64,000 nt of DNA from NCBI GenBank assembly GCA_021604765.1, contig BQJP01000002.1, positions 85,129 to 149,128 of the forward strand. Direction: 5' to 3'. Source of the stretch: Thermodesulfobacteriota bacterium. GTDB lineage: Bacteria > Desulfobacterota_D > UBA1144 > Nemesobacterales > UBA2774. Position numbers and translations under genes: made by a program. Positions 29,450 to 40,175 of the stretch are shown piece after piece; position 1 is the first letter of the stretch, and each line of letters starts with the position of its first letter. The notes beneath the pieces are model-generated. The model did no database searches. It saw only the letters and a program-made list of their open reading frames with translations, and was not told where the DNA came from.

Positions 29450-30046
29450 ATGAATATTGATTCTATAAGACAAAAAATTCTGGAACTCAGCGAAAAATTT
29501 AGAGAGAAGTATTATACTCTTATTGCAACAGAGCGTGACAGAAGGGCGCTTATACTAGGTGTTTCAGTAATTACTCTGATAGTACTCTATCTTGTTTTTC
29601 ACTCGTATTCTTCTGGAATAGATAGTTTGCAAAAAAGATCTGTTCAGCTTCAGAAACAACTTGGAGAAGTAAAAGCTTTAAAAGCTGAATACGAGGATTC
29701 TAACAAAAAGATCGTAGAGTTATCAAGCAAAATTAAGAAAGAAAACGAAGCGCTTATATCTGTAGTAGAGAAAATACTCTTGAATGAGAAGCTAGATAGA
29801 ACGAATTTTTCAATTAGAGATGTAAATTCTCGATCAAATTCTGACGAAGACTTTTATGAGGAAAAAAGTGTGGATGTCGAACTAAACAAGATATCACTAA
29901 ACACCTTCGTAGATATCATGTATAAGCTCCAAAATAAACCCTCTCTTAAAGTCTCAAATTTAAATATAAGCACAAAATTCGACAAAGCCAATTCAATGAA
30001 AGTGAAAATGAGAGTGTCCACATACGAGTTCAAACAGGTAAGCTGA
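29450..30046 (+). CDS. GspM-like protein
   Basis: Single TM LILGVSVITLIVLYLVF followed by coiled coil; position in L-M-N operon. Confidence 0.65.
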   Translation: MNIDSIRQKILELSEKFREKYYTLIATERDRRALILGVSVITLIVLYLVFHSYSSGIDSLQKRSVQLQKQLGEVKALKAEYEDSNKKIVELSSKIKKENEALISVVEKILLNEKLDRTNFSIRDVNSRSNSDEDFYEEKSVDVELNKISLNTFVDIMYKLQNKPSLKVSNLNISTKFDKANSMKVKMRVSTYEFKQVS

Positions 30047-30047
30047 A

Positions 30048-30944
30048 ATGAAAGATAAAATCAGAAATTATAAACACATAGTGCCTTTGTCATATATTTC
30101 ATTCTTTATAATAGCGTTCTTTGTTTTTTTAGTTATAACATTTCCTGGGGATATAGTTAAACAAAGAATAATATCCGAGATACAAAACACCACGCCATAT
30201 AAAGTTGATATTAAAACGGCCGATGTTTCTCCTTTGTTAAATATTAATCTTAAAACAGTGACAATCCATATGTCTCAAAACCAATTTGTAGAGCTGGATT
30301 CTATAACCATCAAACCTTCAATATTTTCAGTCTTTTCCGATACACCAAACATTCCTTTTACTGCGAAATTGCAAGGAGGAGAAATACAAGGGGCAGTTAG
30401 AGTTAGCAAAAAGAAAAATGGTATAGAAGAGTTAAAAGCGGAAATAAACAATATGAGGGTTGATGCAATTCCAGATCTACTTTCTGAAGAGGGAAATTCA
30501 GAAATACTTATTCACGGCAGACTCAATGGCAATCTGTTTGTAGAATTTGTTCCAACCCCTAGAGGCGAATTTGACTTTGTTATAGAAGGGCTTGAGTTGG
30601 ATAACCTCAAAGTGAAAGGAATGAAGCTTCCTTCATTAACCAACCTCATATCAAAATTTAACGGCAACATTGAAGGTGATTTAACAAATATTGACGAGTT
30701 AAGTGTGAAGGGTGACGGAATTGACTTACAAATCACCGGCACCACACCACTTATTTGGGAGATGTCCAAAGGCGGTATTTTAGATTTAGGATACAGGGTT
30801 GAAATCACAGATAATGACCTTGTCAAATACAAAACCTTCTTGTCTCCGTACTTAGCTAAACATAAGGACGGAAGCCTAGGTGGCAAGATATTGGGCACGG
30901 TCATGAATCCAAGATTTGAAAAAAGCTCTGTAAAAAGGTTTTAG
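30048..30944 (+). CDS. type II secretion GspN-like protein
   Basis: N-terminal TM FVFLVITFPGDIVKQRIISEIQNTTPYKVDIKTADVSPLLNINLKTVTI, GspN/AsmA-like. Confidence 0.7.
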   Translation: MKDKIRNYKHIVPLSYISFFIIAFFVFLVITFPGDIVKQRIISEIQNTTPYKVDIKTADVSPLLNINLKTVTIHMSQNQFVELDSITIKPSIFSVFSDTPNIPFTAKLQGGEIQGAVRVSKKKNGIEELKAEINNMRVDAIPDLLSEEGNSEILIHGRLNGNLFVEFVPTPRGEFDFVIEGLELDNLKVKGMKLPSLTNLISKFNGNIEGDLTNIDELSVKGDGIDLQITGTTPLIWEMSKGGILDLGYRVEITDNDLVKYKTFLSPYLAKHKDGSLGGKILGTVMNPRFEKSSVKRF

Positions 30945-30972
30945 TTCCAGAGTATTATAAGGTTAATTTATT

Positions 30973-31239
30973 TTGACTGAACAAGAATTAGAAGCACAGC
31001 TTTTGAGTGAAGGATTTACTGGCATATTTGTACATCGAGATTCTCCCAACACCTTCTATCCAGACCACACACATTCCGGCATAACAGCTCATATTGTATT
31101 AGATGGTGAAATTACTGTTACATCTGAAGGGCAAACCGTGACTTATAAAACAGGTGAGCGCTTTGATGTGCCTTCGGGTGAAGTGCATTCTGCGAGTATA
31201 GGACCAGAGGGCTGCCGTTATATGATCGGCGAGAAATAG
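30973..31239 (+). CDS. cupin-domain protein
   Basis: YPDHTHSGITAHIVLDGEITVTSEGQTVTYKTGERFDVPSGEVHSASIGPEG; TTG start. Confidence 0.8.
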   Translation: MTEQELEAQLLSEGFTGIFVHRDSPNTFYPDHTHSGITAHIVLDGEITVTSEGQTVTYKTGERFDVPSGEVHSASIGPEGCRYMIGEK

Positions 31240-31346
31240 GGTGTCCCACTTCTATTACTATTCTACTCATATTTTCTTCCAACAGAGCTATTAAATAAAA
31301 GAGTTTTCATGACCGTTTTATGATATTCTTCTTACAGGGTGATATC

Positions 31347-31865
31347 ATGAAACATAAATTTTTTGGGTTAATCTTTTTATTAACTTTACTTGTTTTATCC
31401 GCTTCAAGTTTTAACTCGGAAGCAAACAAAGATAAAGAAGCAATTCAAGAGATGCAGATCAAGGGGATTGGTTATGACCAGAGGATACAGACCCCGGTGG
31501 TTCTCTTAACGGATAAGGAGCAAACTAAAGTGCTCCCGATTTGGATAGGGCTTTGTGAGGCTCGCTCGATAGAGCTTGGGTTATCAGACAAAGTTGCTCC
31601 CCGACCCCTCACTTATGATATGATGGCCGCTATTATTAGAACCCTCGGAGCAAAAGTAGAGAGGGTAGTAGTTGTAGACCTGCGTGATGAGGTCTTCTAC
31701 GCACAAGTTGAGGTATCTGTGGACGGCAAGATATCAAAAATAGATGCCCGACCAAGTGACGCAATAGCTCTTGCATCAAGAATGAGTTCTCCGATATTTG
31801 TGAAAAAAGCAGTTTTGGAGAAGGCTGCAATCACAGACTCAGACAAGGAGAAAAAGGAGCTCTGA
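31347..31865 (+). CDS. bifunctional nuclease-family protein (DUF151) with signal peptide
   Basis: PVVLLTDKEQTKVLPIWIGLCEARSIELGL...KISKIDARPSDAIALASRMSSPIFVKKAVL. Confidence 0.88.
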   Translation: MKHKFFGLIFLLTLLVLSASSFNSEANKDKEAIQEMQIKGIGYDQRIQTPVVLLTDKEQTKVLPIWIGLCEARSIELGLSDKVAPRPLTYDMMAAIIRTLGAKVERVVVVDLRDEVFYAQVEVSVDGKISKIDARPSDAIALASRMSSPIFVKKAVLEKAAITDSDKEKKEL

Positions 31866-31896
31866 TTTGTTTACTTTGAAAAAGGAACAATGTTTA

Positions 31897-34683
31897 TTAC
31901 CCAGTGTTTTTTAGACCTGCTGAAATTCCGTTAATTGTAAGCTTTATAATATTAGTTAGAGCTTCCTTCTCTTCATCTGAGATATCTCCCTTTGAAAGAC
32001 GTCTTAGTAACGCAACCTGTATATAGCTAAGCGAATCTATATATGGGTTTCTAAGATCTATAGATTTTTTTAGAAAAGGGTTGTTGTCCAGGATTTGTTT
32101 CTGGTTTGTTATATTCAATACCAGTCCCTGGGTTAGACTGAATTCATCTCTTACTTTCTGAAATATGGTCTTGCCAAGCTCTCGCGGATTTACCAACAAA
32201 GAATATTCAAGCGCGATCCACATATCAGCCTTGCTGAGAGTCATCTGAATATTATCTATATGAGATTTAAAGAACCTCCAATTATCATACATATCCTGTA
32301 ACAATTTAAGATTTTTTTCCGGGTCTTTCTTAACAAATTCGTTTAGCGCTGAACCGACCGAGTAGAAACCGGTGATAAGATGTCGGTTCTGAGTCCAGCT
32401 GAATACCCATGGTATAGCGCGTAAATCCTCTATTTGATCTGTTTGTTTTCTTTTGGCAGGCCGGGAACCTATCTGCATCTGCTGAAGAACAGAAATAGGG
32501 GTTGCTTGCTTGAAGTAGGGATAAAAATCACTATTCTCATAAACTAAAGCCCTCCATGCTTTTCTAGCATGTGAAGAGAGCTCTTCCATAGCTTCCTCCC
32601 ATTCTGGATGAATTTCTTCCTTATTTAAACTAGTTAGAATCACAGATGAAAGAACAAGCTCTAGGTTATCTTCCGCTATTTCAGGAAGAGAGTAGTTGCT
32701 ATAAACTACCTCACCTTGCTCGGTGATTTTAATCATGCCGTCGACAGTGCCCGACGGTCTAGCAAGGATAGCTTGATTTGTTGGTCCTCCACCTCTACTT
32801 ACAGTGCCGCCGCGTCCATGGAAGAATTTATTCCTGAGCCCATATTCATCAGCCAATTTTTTAAGCGCTCTTTGGGCTTTATGTATTTCCCAGCTCGAAC
32901 AGAGGTGACCTCCATCCTTTCCGCTGTCAGAGTAGCCTATCATTATTTCAGATATATCTTCCCTAGCATGCAGGTGGTCTCGGTAAACCTTACTCTCATA
33001 TAGGGTTTTCATAATTTGAGGAGCATTATTGAAGTCCTCAATAGTTTCAAAAAGAGGAACTATGTTTAATCTGCTAAGTATTTTCCCATCGTTGTTTAAA
33101 TAAAGATATGCTTCTTTAGCGAGAAGGAGAACTTCTAATACATTACTTGCGCTTGAAGTCATACTTATTATATATGTGTCAATGCATTCACCGTTTATCT
33201 CATCAAGCGCCTGGCTTATGGAGGCAAACGTTTTGAGGAGCTCTGTAGTTTCCGGTGAGAGTTCAAGCCAGCCGGGTATAAGTGGGCGGGGGTTATTAAT
33301 CTCCCTTGCGAGCCAAAGGAACTTTTCCTCCTCACTCAGCTCAGAATAATTAAGTATGTTGAGACGCTCTGTGATCTCCTGGATTGCCCTTACATGCACC
33401 TCACTATTTTGTCTTATGTCGAGCTTGGCCATATGAAAACCAAAGACGCTAACTTGCCTTATGAGCTTCTTAAGAGTTGAATCAGCAAGAAGCTTTCCTC
33501 TATTCTCGCGAAGGCTTCTGTCTATAATTTCAAGGTCCATAATCAGCTGGTCCTTGTTGGCATATGCTATATTGTAGATCTCTCCCTTGATCCTCTTAAT
33601 AGTTCCGACAATCTTACTCTCTATGTAGCTGAGTTTTATTCTATAACTCTCATCACCGCTTCTTATACCGCTGTCATGCTTTAGGAGTTTTTTGTCGCTT
33701 TGAATAGACTCAAGGAGCTCATCGCTCACAGGAACAAGCTTTTTAGATGAGCTAAGCTGGTTTATCAGACGCCCAACCTGTTCTAGATATTTCTCAAGTA
33801 CAAGCTCCATCTGCATCTTGAGGATTTCAAGAGTTATGCTATGAGTTACAAAAGGGTTTCCGTCTCTGTCCCCCCCAACCCAGGAGCCGAACCTAAAAAA
33901 TGGAGGCAGCTTTATCTCCTCAAGGCCGTAATGTTCTTTTATTCTCTCTTCAAACTCGAGGTATACAACAGCCAGGGCTTCAAATATAGTTTCTTGAAAG
34001 TAGTACTGTGCGCTCCTTGCCTCATCAATCGGGGAAATTTTAAAAGACGGTATTTCTTCTGTCTGCCAAAGTGATATGACCTCAGCTTTTATTTTCATAT
34101 GTATTGTTTTCTTTTCTTCTGTGCTGAGGATGGGGTTCTGAAACTCCTCAAGGAGATATGAAATACGTCTAAATTTTTCAAGCACGATGTGGCGGTTTAC
34201 TTCTGTGGGATGAGCAGTAAGAACAAGCTCGATTGACATCTTCTCCACAAGCTCTCTGAAATCAGAGTAACAAATATCTCTTTCCCCAAGAGTTTTAAAG
34301 AGGCTTTCAACGGAACCCTCGACAGAGTCCCTGATATCCGAGATGTACTTATACTCCCTTCGTCTTCTTATGCGATGATTCTGCTCTGCTATGTTTACGA
34401 GTTTGAAATAGGTTGTAAAAGCGCGGGCAACCTTATAAATGTCTTTATCCGACAGACTTTTTATTGTAGATACTAAATCTTCTTTTTGACTCTTTACATA
34501 ACTGTTCCTCATTTCTTTTGTAAGAGCCCTGATCTTCTCCTCTATATCAAAGATCTCTTTCCCTTCCTGATGAATTATTACTTTGCCAAGTATATTCCCC
34601 AGAAAGCGCACATCTATCCTTAGAGGTTTTTCTCTATCTATTGTTTCAGTTTTTAAATTGGGGGCTTTATTCCTGCCAGACAA
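31897..34683 (-). CDS. ppc: phosphoenolpyruvate carboxylase
   Basis: ELVLTAHPTEVNRH, FGSWVGGDRDGNPFVT, MIGYSDSGKDGG, FHGRGGTVSRGGGP, IGSRPAKRK. Confidence 0.97.
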   Translation of the reverse strand: MSGRNKAPNLKTETIDREKPLRIDVRFLGNILGKVIIHQEGKEIFDIEEKIRALTKEMRNSYVKSQKEDLVSTIKSLSDKDIYKVARAFTTYFKLVNIAEQNHRIRRRREYKYISDIRDSVEGSVESLFKTLGERDICYSDFRELVEKMSIELVLTAHPTEVNRHIVLEKFRRISYLLEEFQNPILSTEEKKTIHMKIKAEVISLWQTEEIPSFKISPIDEARSAQYYFQETIFEALAVVYLEFEERIKEHYGLEEIKLPPFFRFGSWVGGDRDGNPFVTHSITLEILKMQMELVLEKYLEQVGRLINQLSSSKKLVPVSDELLESIQSDKKLLKHDSGIRSGDESYRIKLSYIESKIVGTIKRIKGEIYNIAYANKDQLIMDLEIIDRSLRENRGKLLADSTLKKLIRQVSVFGFHMAKLDIRQNSEVHVRAIQEITERLNILNYSELSEEEKFLWLAREINNPRPLIPGWLELSPETTELLKTFASISQALDEINGECIDTYIISMTSSASNVLEVLLLAKEAYLYLNNDGKILSRLNIVPLFETIEDFNNAPQIMKTLYESKVYRDHLHAREDISEIMIGYSDSGKDGGHLCSSWEIHKAQRALKKLADEYGLRNKFFHGRGGTVSRGGGPTNQAILARPSGTVDGMIKITEQGEVVYSNYSLPEIAEDNLELVLSSVILTSLNKEEIHPEWEEAMEELSSHARKAWRALVYENSDFYPYFKQATPISVLQQMQIGSRPAKRKQTDQIEDLRAIPWVFSWTQNRHLITGFYSVGSALNEFVKKDPEKNLKLLQDMYDNWRFFKSHIDNIQMTLSKADMWIALEYSLLVNPRELGKTIFQKVRDEFSLTQGLVLNITNQKQILDNNPFLKKSIDLRNPYIDSLSYIQVALLRRLSKGDISDEEKEALTNIIKLTINGISAGLKNTG

Positions 34684-34897
34684 TATTATTTTATCCTCCT
34701 TAGAAAGTATTTCTAATGTAAAGCAGGGCTAAAGTTGAAGTTTTACTTCTGTACTATTTCAGTATAACGGGAAATTGAGTTATTGCTCATAGATTTTAAA
34801 TCTTTTTTTAGAATACTTTCAAGAGTCTATATGAGAATATTTGACTTATATTTACCCTGTTGCTATCATTCTCTAAATCCTTTATTGCAGGTAAAAA

Positions 34898-35977
34898 ATG
34901 GGCTCCTCAAATAACTTCGACAACCTTAGAAAAAAGATAGATTCTCTAGACAAGGAGATACTCGATCTCTTAAATGAGCGCGGTGATATTGCGCTTGAGA
35001 TCAGAAAGCTCAAAATGAAGAATTCTGTCGGTGTATATGATCCAGTAAGAGAGAAACTTATAGAAAATAAGTTAAAAGAACTTAATTCTGGTCCTCTGTC
35101 GGATGATTCTATTTTAAATATTTTCAGAGAAATAATATCAGCTTGCAGATCTCTGCAAGAGCCTACGAGAGTTGCTTATCTTGGGCCTAAAGGGAGTTTT
35201 TCACATCAGGCTGCATATAATGAATTTGGCGGTTCATCGGACCTCATTTCCGTGGGAAGTTTCGAAGAGATTTTTGAGGAAGTTGAGAATGGTAGAGCAT
35301 CATTTGGAATTGTACCGATTGAAAACTCTATCGGGGGGTCAGTTGGAATAGTGCTTGACCTTCTGTCAAAATCGCATCTTCAGATAGAGGCTGAACTATT
35401 TGAACGGATAAACCACTTTCTCTTATCAAAATCAGGCAATATAAAAGATGTTAAGATTGTAGCTTCTCATCCACAGCCAATCGCACAGTGTAAAAAGTGG
35501 TTAAACAAGAATTTGTCCGGTGTTGAAATCCTTGAAACTTCAAGTACCGCTGAGGCTGCGAGGCTTGCATCAAGAAGAAAAAATCTTGCTGCAATAGCTA
35601 GTGAATATTCAGCTTCAATTTACAAGCTCAATATTATTCAAAAGAACATTGAAGAAAATAGCCAAAATACCACCAGGTTTTTTGTTATAGGTAATAAATC
35701 CAATAAACCCACAGGAGATGACCGCACTTCAATTGTCTTTACTTTAAAGGATACGCCTGGGGCTTTACAAAAATCCTTTTTTCAACCGTTTGCTGATGCG
35801 AAAGTGAATCTTAGTAAAATAGAATCAAGACCTTCCAAAGAAAGGCCCTGGGAATATCTGTTTTTCGTAGATTTCAAAGGACATTCTCAAGATAAAGTTA
35901 TCAAGTCCTTGCTTAAAAAACTGGATAGAAACTGTATTTATTTAAAAGTTCTGGGTTCTTATCCTGCCGGAAACTAA
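34898..35977 (+). CDS. pheA: bifunctional chorismate mutase/prephenate dehydratase
   Basis: LRKKIDSLDKEILDLLNERGDIALEIRKLK; VAYLGPKGSFSHQAA; GIVPIENSIGGSVG; NTTRFFVIG; C-terminal ACT domain. Confidence 0.96.
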   Translation: MGSSNNFDNLRKKIDSLDKEILDLLNERGDIALEIRKLKMKNSVGVYDPVREKLIENKLKELNSGPLSDDSILNIFREIISACRSLQEPTRVAYLGPKGSFSHQAAYNEFGGSSDLISVGSFEEIFEEVENGRASFGIVPIENSIGGSVGIVLDLLSKSHLQIEAELFERINHFLLSKSGNIKDVKIVASHPQPIAQCKKWLNKNLSGVEILETSSTAEAARLASRRKNLAAIASEYSASIYKLNIIQKNIEENSQNTTRFFVIGNKSNKPTGDDRTSIVFTLKDTPGALQKSFFQPFADAKVNLSKIESRPSKERPWEYLFFVDFKGHSQDKVIKSLLKKLDRNCIYLKVLGSYPAGN

Positions 35978-36000
35978 TCTGAAAAAGTTTGGAAATTCGA

Positions 36001-37776
36001 TTAGACTTTTTTAGGTAAGCTTATACAGAATTTGCTTCCTTTTCCTTCTTCACTATTAACATCTATTTTTCCACCATGAATTATTACTATGTGTTTTACT
36101 ATACTAAGTCCAAGACCTGTGCCACCCATCTTTCTAGACCTCGTTTTATCAACCCTATAGAAGCGCTCGAAAATTCTGGGCAAGCTCTCTTTGGGGATTC
36201 CAATTCCAGTATCATGAATTTCTATTAACAGATCTTTATCTTGATCGGTTATTTCAATCCCGATTTCACCATTGTCAGGGGTGTATTTGACTGCATTGTC
36301 TATCAAATTAATAAACATTTGCTCAAGAAGAAATCTACTAGCCGTAATAATATGATCATTATCAGAGGGTTTGAATGAAACTCTCAGATTCTTATCCGCA
36401 GCATTTGATTTTAAGGCTTCAAGAGATGATCTTATGACTTCGTCAACATTCACGTCTTCAAAATCTCCATTGTCATCTTCATTAGATAATGAATCTCTGC
36501 CCTCAACCTCTGATAATACTAAGAGGTCTGATACTATATTAATGAGTCTATCAGCGTGTCGTTTAATAATTTTTAAAAAATGTTTTTGTTCCTGAGGGTT
36601 TTCAAATGCGTCTTCTTCAAGAGTTTCCGTATAGCCTTTTATTGCCGTTAGCGGGGTTCTAAGTTCATGCGATACATTGGCAATAAAATCTGCTTTAATA
36701 TTTTCTAATCTTTTAAATTCAGTGATATCAAACATCACCACAATTACTTTCTTTTCCGCAGATTTAAGTGGAATGACATTTGCCAGATAATATCTTTCCT
36801 CAGGATATAGGTAGAAAACTTCCTTGTTATCAGGCTTCCAGTTTTCAAGTACACCATCTATAAGTTTTATGACTTCGCGGTTTCTCAATATTTCCCAGTA
36901 AGGTTTTTGAAAAGGATCATCACTAAGATTGAACATCTCTTTTAAAGCATCATTAATAATAATTATATTTCCTTTCTCTGAGATAACCATTACTCCTTCA
37001 CTCATAGCACTGAGGACAGCTTCTAGTTGATTTTTTTCATTAGATAGCTGTATGAAAACTTCATTTAGTTTTTGAGCCATGTGATTTAATGCCATCGTTA
37101 TTTTAGGTATCTCACCTTTGCTATCAGTTATGGGTATATCGACATTTAAGTTACCTTTGGCAAGTTCTTCTGAGATACTTATTATTCCGGATAGTGATTT
37201 GGTAGTTGTTTTCGATACAGCTAGAGATAGAAGCAGGGCGAGTATGGTCATAGCAATGCCCATATAGATAACTTTTGATTCAAGAGGTAATAGGGTTTGT
37301 TGGATAATGCTTAAAGGTAGCGACGTTCTTATAACAGTTAGATTTTCACCGTTCTTTTGTTGATAAGGAACTGCAATATAGAACATCTCTTTTTGAAGTG
37401 TTGAGCTATAACGGGAACTCTCTCCAGTTTCATTATTGAAAGCCTGTTTAATTTCAGGTCTTTCAGAATGATTTTCCATTTCCCTGGGGTTTTTATCAGT
37501 ATCACCTAAGACTACTCCTTTATGATCAATAACTGTGATTCTAACCCCTGTTTTTTCCCCTAGTTTGGATACTACTGATTGAACCTGATCTATGGTTGGA
37601 TTTTCTAATGAAGTGGTGAGTACTTCAGTACTCAGATTCGCTGCCGTGAGGAGCCTTTCTTTAGTAAGGGACTTATCGTACTTATTTAATTCAGTGATAA
37701 TAAGGAAAGTAAAAATAAATAGGACTAAGACTATAATTAGAAAGCTAGATATAAATTGTTTCCAAAATATGCTCAA
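36001..37776 (-). CDS. sensor histidine kinase, PhoR-like
   Basis: HAMP, PAS, FIANVSHELRTPLTAIKGYTETL, GTGLGLSIVKHIV. Confidence 0.92.
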   Translation of the reverse strand: MSIFWKQFISSFLIIVLVLFIFTFLIITELNKYDKSLTKERLLTAANLSTEVLTTSLENPTIDQVQSVVSKLGEKTGVRITVIDHKGVVLGDTDKNPREMENHSERPEIKQAFNNETGESSRYSSTLQKEMFYIAVPYQQKNGENLTVIRTSLPLSIIQQTLLPLESKVIYMGIAMTILALLLSLAVSKTTTKSLSGIISISEELAKGNLNVDIPITDSKGEIPKITMALNHMAQKLNEVFIQLSNEKNQLEAVLSAMSEGVMVISEKGNIIIINDALKEMFNLSDDPFQKPYWEILRNREVIKLIDGVLENWKPDNKEVFYLYPEERYYLANVIPLKSAEKKVIVVMFDITEFKRLENIKADFIANVSHELRTPLTAIKGYTETLEEDAFENPQEQKHFLKIIKRHADRLINIVSDLLVLSEVEGRDSLSNEDDNGDFEDVNVDEVIRSSLEALKSNAADKNLRVSFKPSDNDHIITASRFLLEQMFINLIDNAVKYTPDNGEIGIEITDQDKDLLIEIHDTGIGIPKESLPRIFERFYRVDKTRSRKMGGTGLGLSIVKHIVIIHGGKIDVNSEEGKGSKFCISLPKKV

Positions 37777-37783
37777 ATGATCC

Positions 37784-38473
37784 CTACTCTTCTAATTTAT
37801 ATCCTATACTTCTAACTGTTTTGATCATGCTTCCTGCTATCCCAAGCTTTTCTCTTAGGTTTTTAATATGTACATCTATTGTTCTATCATATACCAATTT
37901 GTCGTCTCCCCAAAGCCGTTTCTTTTTTAAGAGCTGGTCTCTAGTAAAGACTCGACCCTTTCCTTCGGCAAGGACTTCAAGGATTTTAAATTCTGTGGTG
38001 GTTAGATTAAGTTTGTTTTTATCAACAGTAACTTCATATTTTTCGGTGTTAACTACAACTGGGCCGATCTTAATAAAATTTCCTACTTCTTCTGGCGCAC
38101 CTGTTCTTCTGAGAACAGTTTTTACGCGAGCTACTAACTCTCTTGGACTAAAAGGCTTAACAATATAGTCATCCGCACCGAGTTCAAGTCCCACTACTAC
38201 GTCGGCTTCACTAGCTTTAGCTGTTAACATTATTATAGGAATTGAGCTAGTAGTGTTTTTATTTTTTAATATTCTACAAATCTCAAGACCATCTATCCCT
38301 GGCAGCATGATATCCAAAACCGCAAGATCAGGCTGAACAGATTCTATGTATGACAGGAAATCCCTACCATTGTGGAATTCCTTTACTTTGAACCCCTCGC
38401 GTTTTAGATGATGGCTGACAAGCTCTACTATGTCTTCTTCATCATCTACTATAGTTATTAATTTTTCTGACAT
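37784..38473 (-). CDS. winged-helix response regulator, PhoB-like
   Basis: TIVDDEEDIVELVSHHLKREGF, LDIMLPGIDGLEICR, GADDYIVKPFSPRELVARV, C-terminal trans_reg DNA-binding domain. Confidence 0.94.
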   Translation of the reverse strand: MSEKLITIVDDEEDIVELVSHHLKREGFKVKEFHNGRDFLSYIESVQPDLAVLDIMLPGIDGLEICRILKNKNTTSSIPIIMLTAKASEADVVVGLELGADDYIVKPFSPRELVARVKTVLRRTGAPEEVGNFIKIGPVVVNTEKYEVTVDKNKLNLTTTEFKILEVLAEGKGRVFTRDQLLKKKRLWGDDKLVYDRTIDVHIKNLREKLGIAGSMIKTVRSIGYKLEE

Positions 38474-38562
38474 TATCTCTTACACTTCCTACACAGAGTT
38501 AGATTATAAATTTAAGTATAGATTAAATCATCGCCATCTAGTTGCAAGAACCTCACCCAATA

Positions 38563-38591
38563 CTTAACTGAATCTTAACATTAATTTCACA
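38563..38591 (+). promoter_or_regulatory. candidate Pho box
   Basis: CTTAACT-GAAT-CTTAACA-TTAA-TTTCACA: three 7-mers at 11-bp spacing in the phoB/porin intergenic region. Confidence 0.55.
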
Positions 38592-38653
38592 TCAAATTTA
38601 TCTTACTTCTATACATTCTAGTTCATATCCATTTATTAGGAGGAAGTCGAGAG

Positions 38654-40042
38654 ATGAAATTGCTTATAAAGTTAATGATATTTACAGTGATTGTACTGCC
38701 GCTTTCAGGCATTACTTCAAAAGCTGAGTCTACAAAAGCTCAGATTGAAGCTTTGAAACAGCAGATTGATGAAATACAGCGCCAGAATCAGCAACAGATC
38801 GAAGCTTTAAAACAGCAGATCGATCTTATGGAAAACGCTAGACAAGCTGATAATGAAGCTATCACTCAGATGAAAGAGGAAGAAAAAGACGCTTGGTATA
38901 ACAAGTTTAAAGCTCAGTATAAGAAAGGGCTTGTTTTTTCAACTACTGACGGCAACTTTAAGATGAGATTCAGGGCAAGAGGTCAGTTCCAGGCATCAGT
39001 AACAGAGCAGGATGGTGAAAATACCGCCACTAATTTCAGTGTAGCCAGGCTCAGATTAAAATGGGACGGGCACGCATTTAGACCTTGGTTTTTATACACT
39101 ATTCAGTTAGGAGCCAGAAATAATGTAGATTTGAGAGACCTCTATTTTACGATTGCTTACAATAAAGCAATTATGCCGCGAGTGGGTCAGAACAAGGTAC
39201 CTTTTAGCAGAGACGCATTAAATTCATCTGGAGCACTTCAGTTTGTAACAAGATCAATTGTGGACGGTGAATTCGCTTATGGAAGAGACCGAGGGATATC
39301 TCTCTACGGTGCTTTAGGTAAAAATAATAATTTTTCCTACGGCGCAGGTGTATATAATGGTGACGGAAGAAACGGTAATAGTACCGATTCAAATCTGCTC
39401 TATGCTGGTAGAGTCCAGTTTGGTGTGGGAGGACAGGAAACCACATCCGGAGGACTGTTCAGAGGTGCTAATTCTTCATTCCCCACTGCTAGCCCTTATA
39501 AGCTGATACCGAACTTTGCTAAATCACCTACATTAGTAGTTGGTGCTGCTATGGCGGGAATACCAGGGCTGAATATTAATAGGAAGACCCCAGACGGAAG
39601 TATAGATGATAGAATGGAAGAACTCGGAGTAACGGTAGCCGATGTAGTTTCCTTAACGGGAGATGTTAATTTTAAAACTCCTTTGTTTAATGTCCAGGGT
39701 TCATATCTGGGTAGATGGATCGACCCCGATCAGGGTGGTGCGGACACAGCATATGATCAGGGTTTTAACATACAGAGCGGTATTTTCTTGTTGCCTAAGA
39801 CTGTTGAGGTTGCCGGAAGGTTTTCATATATCGATTATGATACCAGTGCAGGAGTTGTGCCGCCTGGAACAAGTGTGCAAGATTCAAGCTGGGCAATTAC
39901 ACCTGGAATTAACTACTACATATCACATGATCACAGATGGAAAGTCCAATTACAATACTCATATCTTTCCCAAGCATTTACAGAGGGTGAATCCGATATT
40001 AATTCCAATGTCTTAAGAGCTCAGCTCCAAGCTTACTTTTAA
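38654..40042 (+). CDS. OprP/OprO-type porin with N-terminal coiled coil
   Basis: Signal peptide; IEALKQQID repeats; GLVFSTTDGNFKMRFRARGQFQ...RLKWDGHAFRPWFLYTIQLG. Confidence 0.88.
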   Translation: MKLLIKLMIFTVIVLPLSGITSKAESTKAQIEALKQQIDEIQRQNQQQIEALKQQIDLMENARQADNEAITQMKEEEKDAWYNKFKAQYKKGLVFSTTDGNFKMRFRARGQFQASVTEQDGENTATNFSVARLRLKWDGHAFRPWFLYTIQLGARNNVDLRDLYFTIAYNKAIMPRVGQNKVPFSRDALNSSGALQFVTRSIVDGEFAYGRDRGISLYGALGKNNNFSYGAGVYNGDGRNGNSTDSNLLYAGRVQFGVGGQETTSGGLFRGANSSFPTASPYKLIPNFAKSPTLVVGAAMAGIPGLNINRKTPDGSIDDRMEELGVTVADVVSLTGDVNFKTPLFNVQGSYLGRWIDPDQGGADTAYDQGFNIQSGIFLLPKTVEVAGRFSYIDYDTSAGVVPPGTSVQDSSWAITPGINYYISHDHRWKVQLQYSYLSQAFTEGESDINSNVLRAQLQAYF

Positions 40043-40129
40043 TATAGCTCTTTAGATTTAGTTAAGAAGGAGAGCAGAACTTAATTTAAATATATCTCCT
40101 TTCTCTACAACACCCCTTTATATCTGACT

Positions 40130-40175
40130 ATAAACCCCCGGATGTTATACATTGAAAAGCCCCGGGGGTTTATAT
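40130..40175. terminator. terminator-like stem-loop after the first porin
   Basis: ATAAACCCCCGG ... CCCGGGGGTTTAT. Confidence 0.75.

Noticed and set aside
38733-38826. Internal repeat ATTGAAGCTTTGAAACAGCAGATTGAT in the porin
   Set aside because: Simple coiled-coil duplication in coding sequence, not a mobile or CRISPR-like repeat
39663-40016. 117-aa ORF within the first porin
   Set aside because: Alternate-frame shadow of a clearly conserved coding frame
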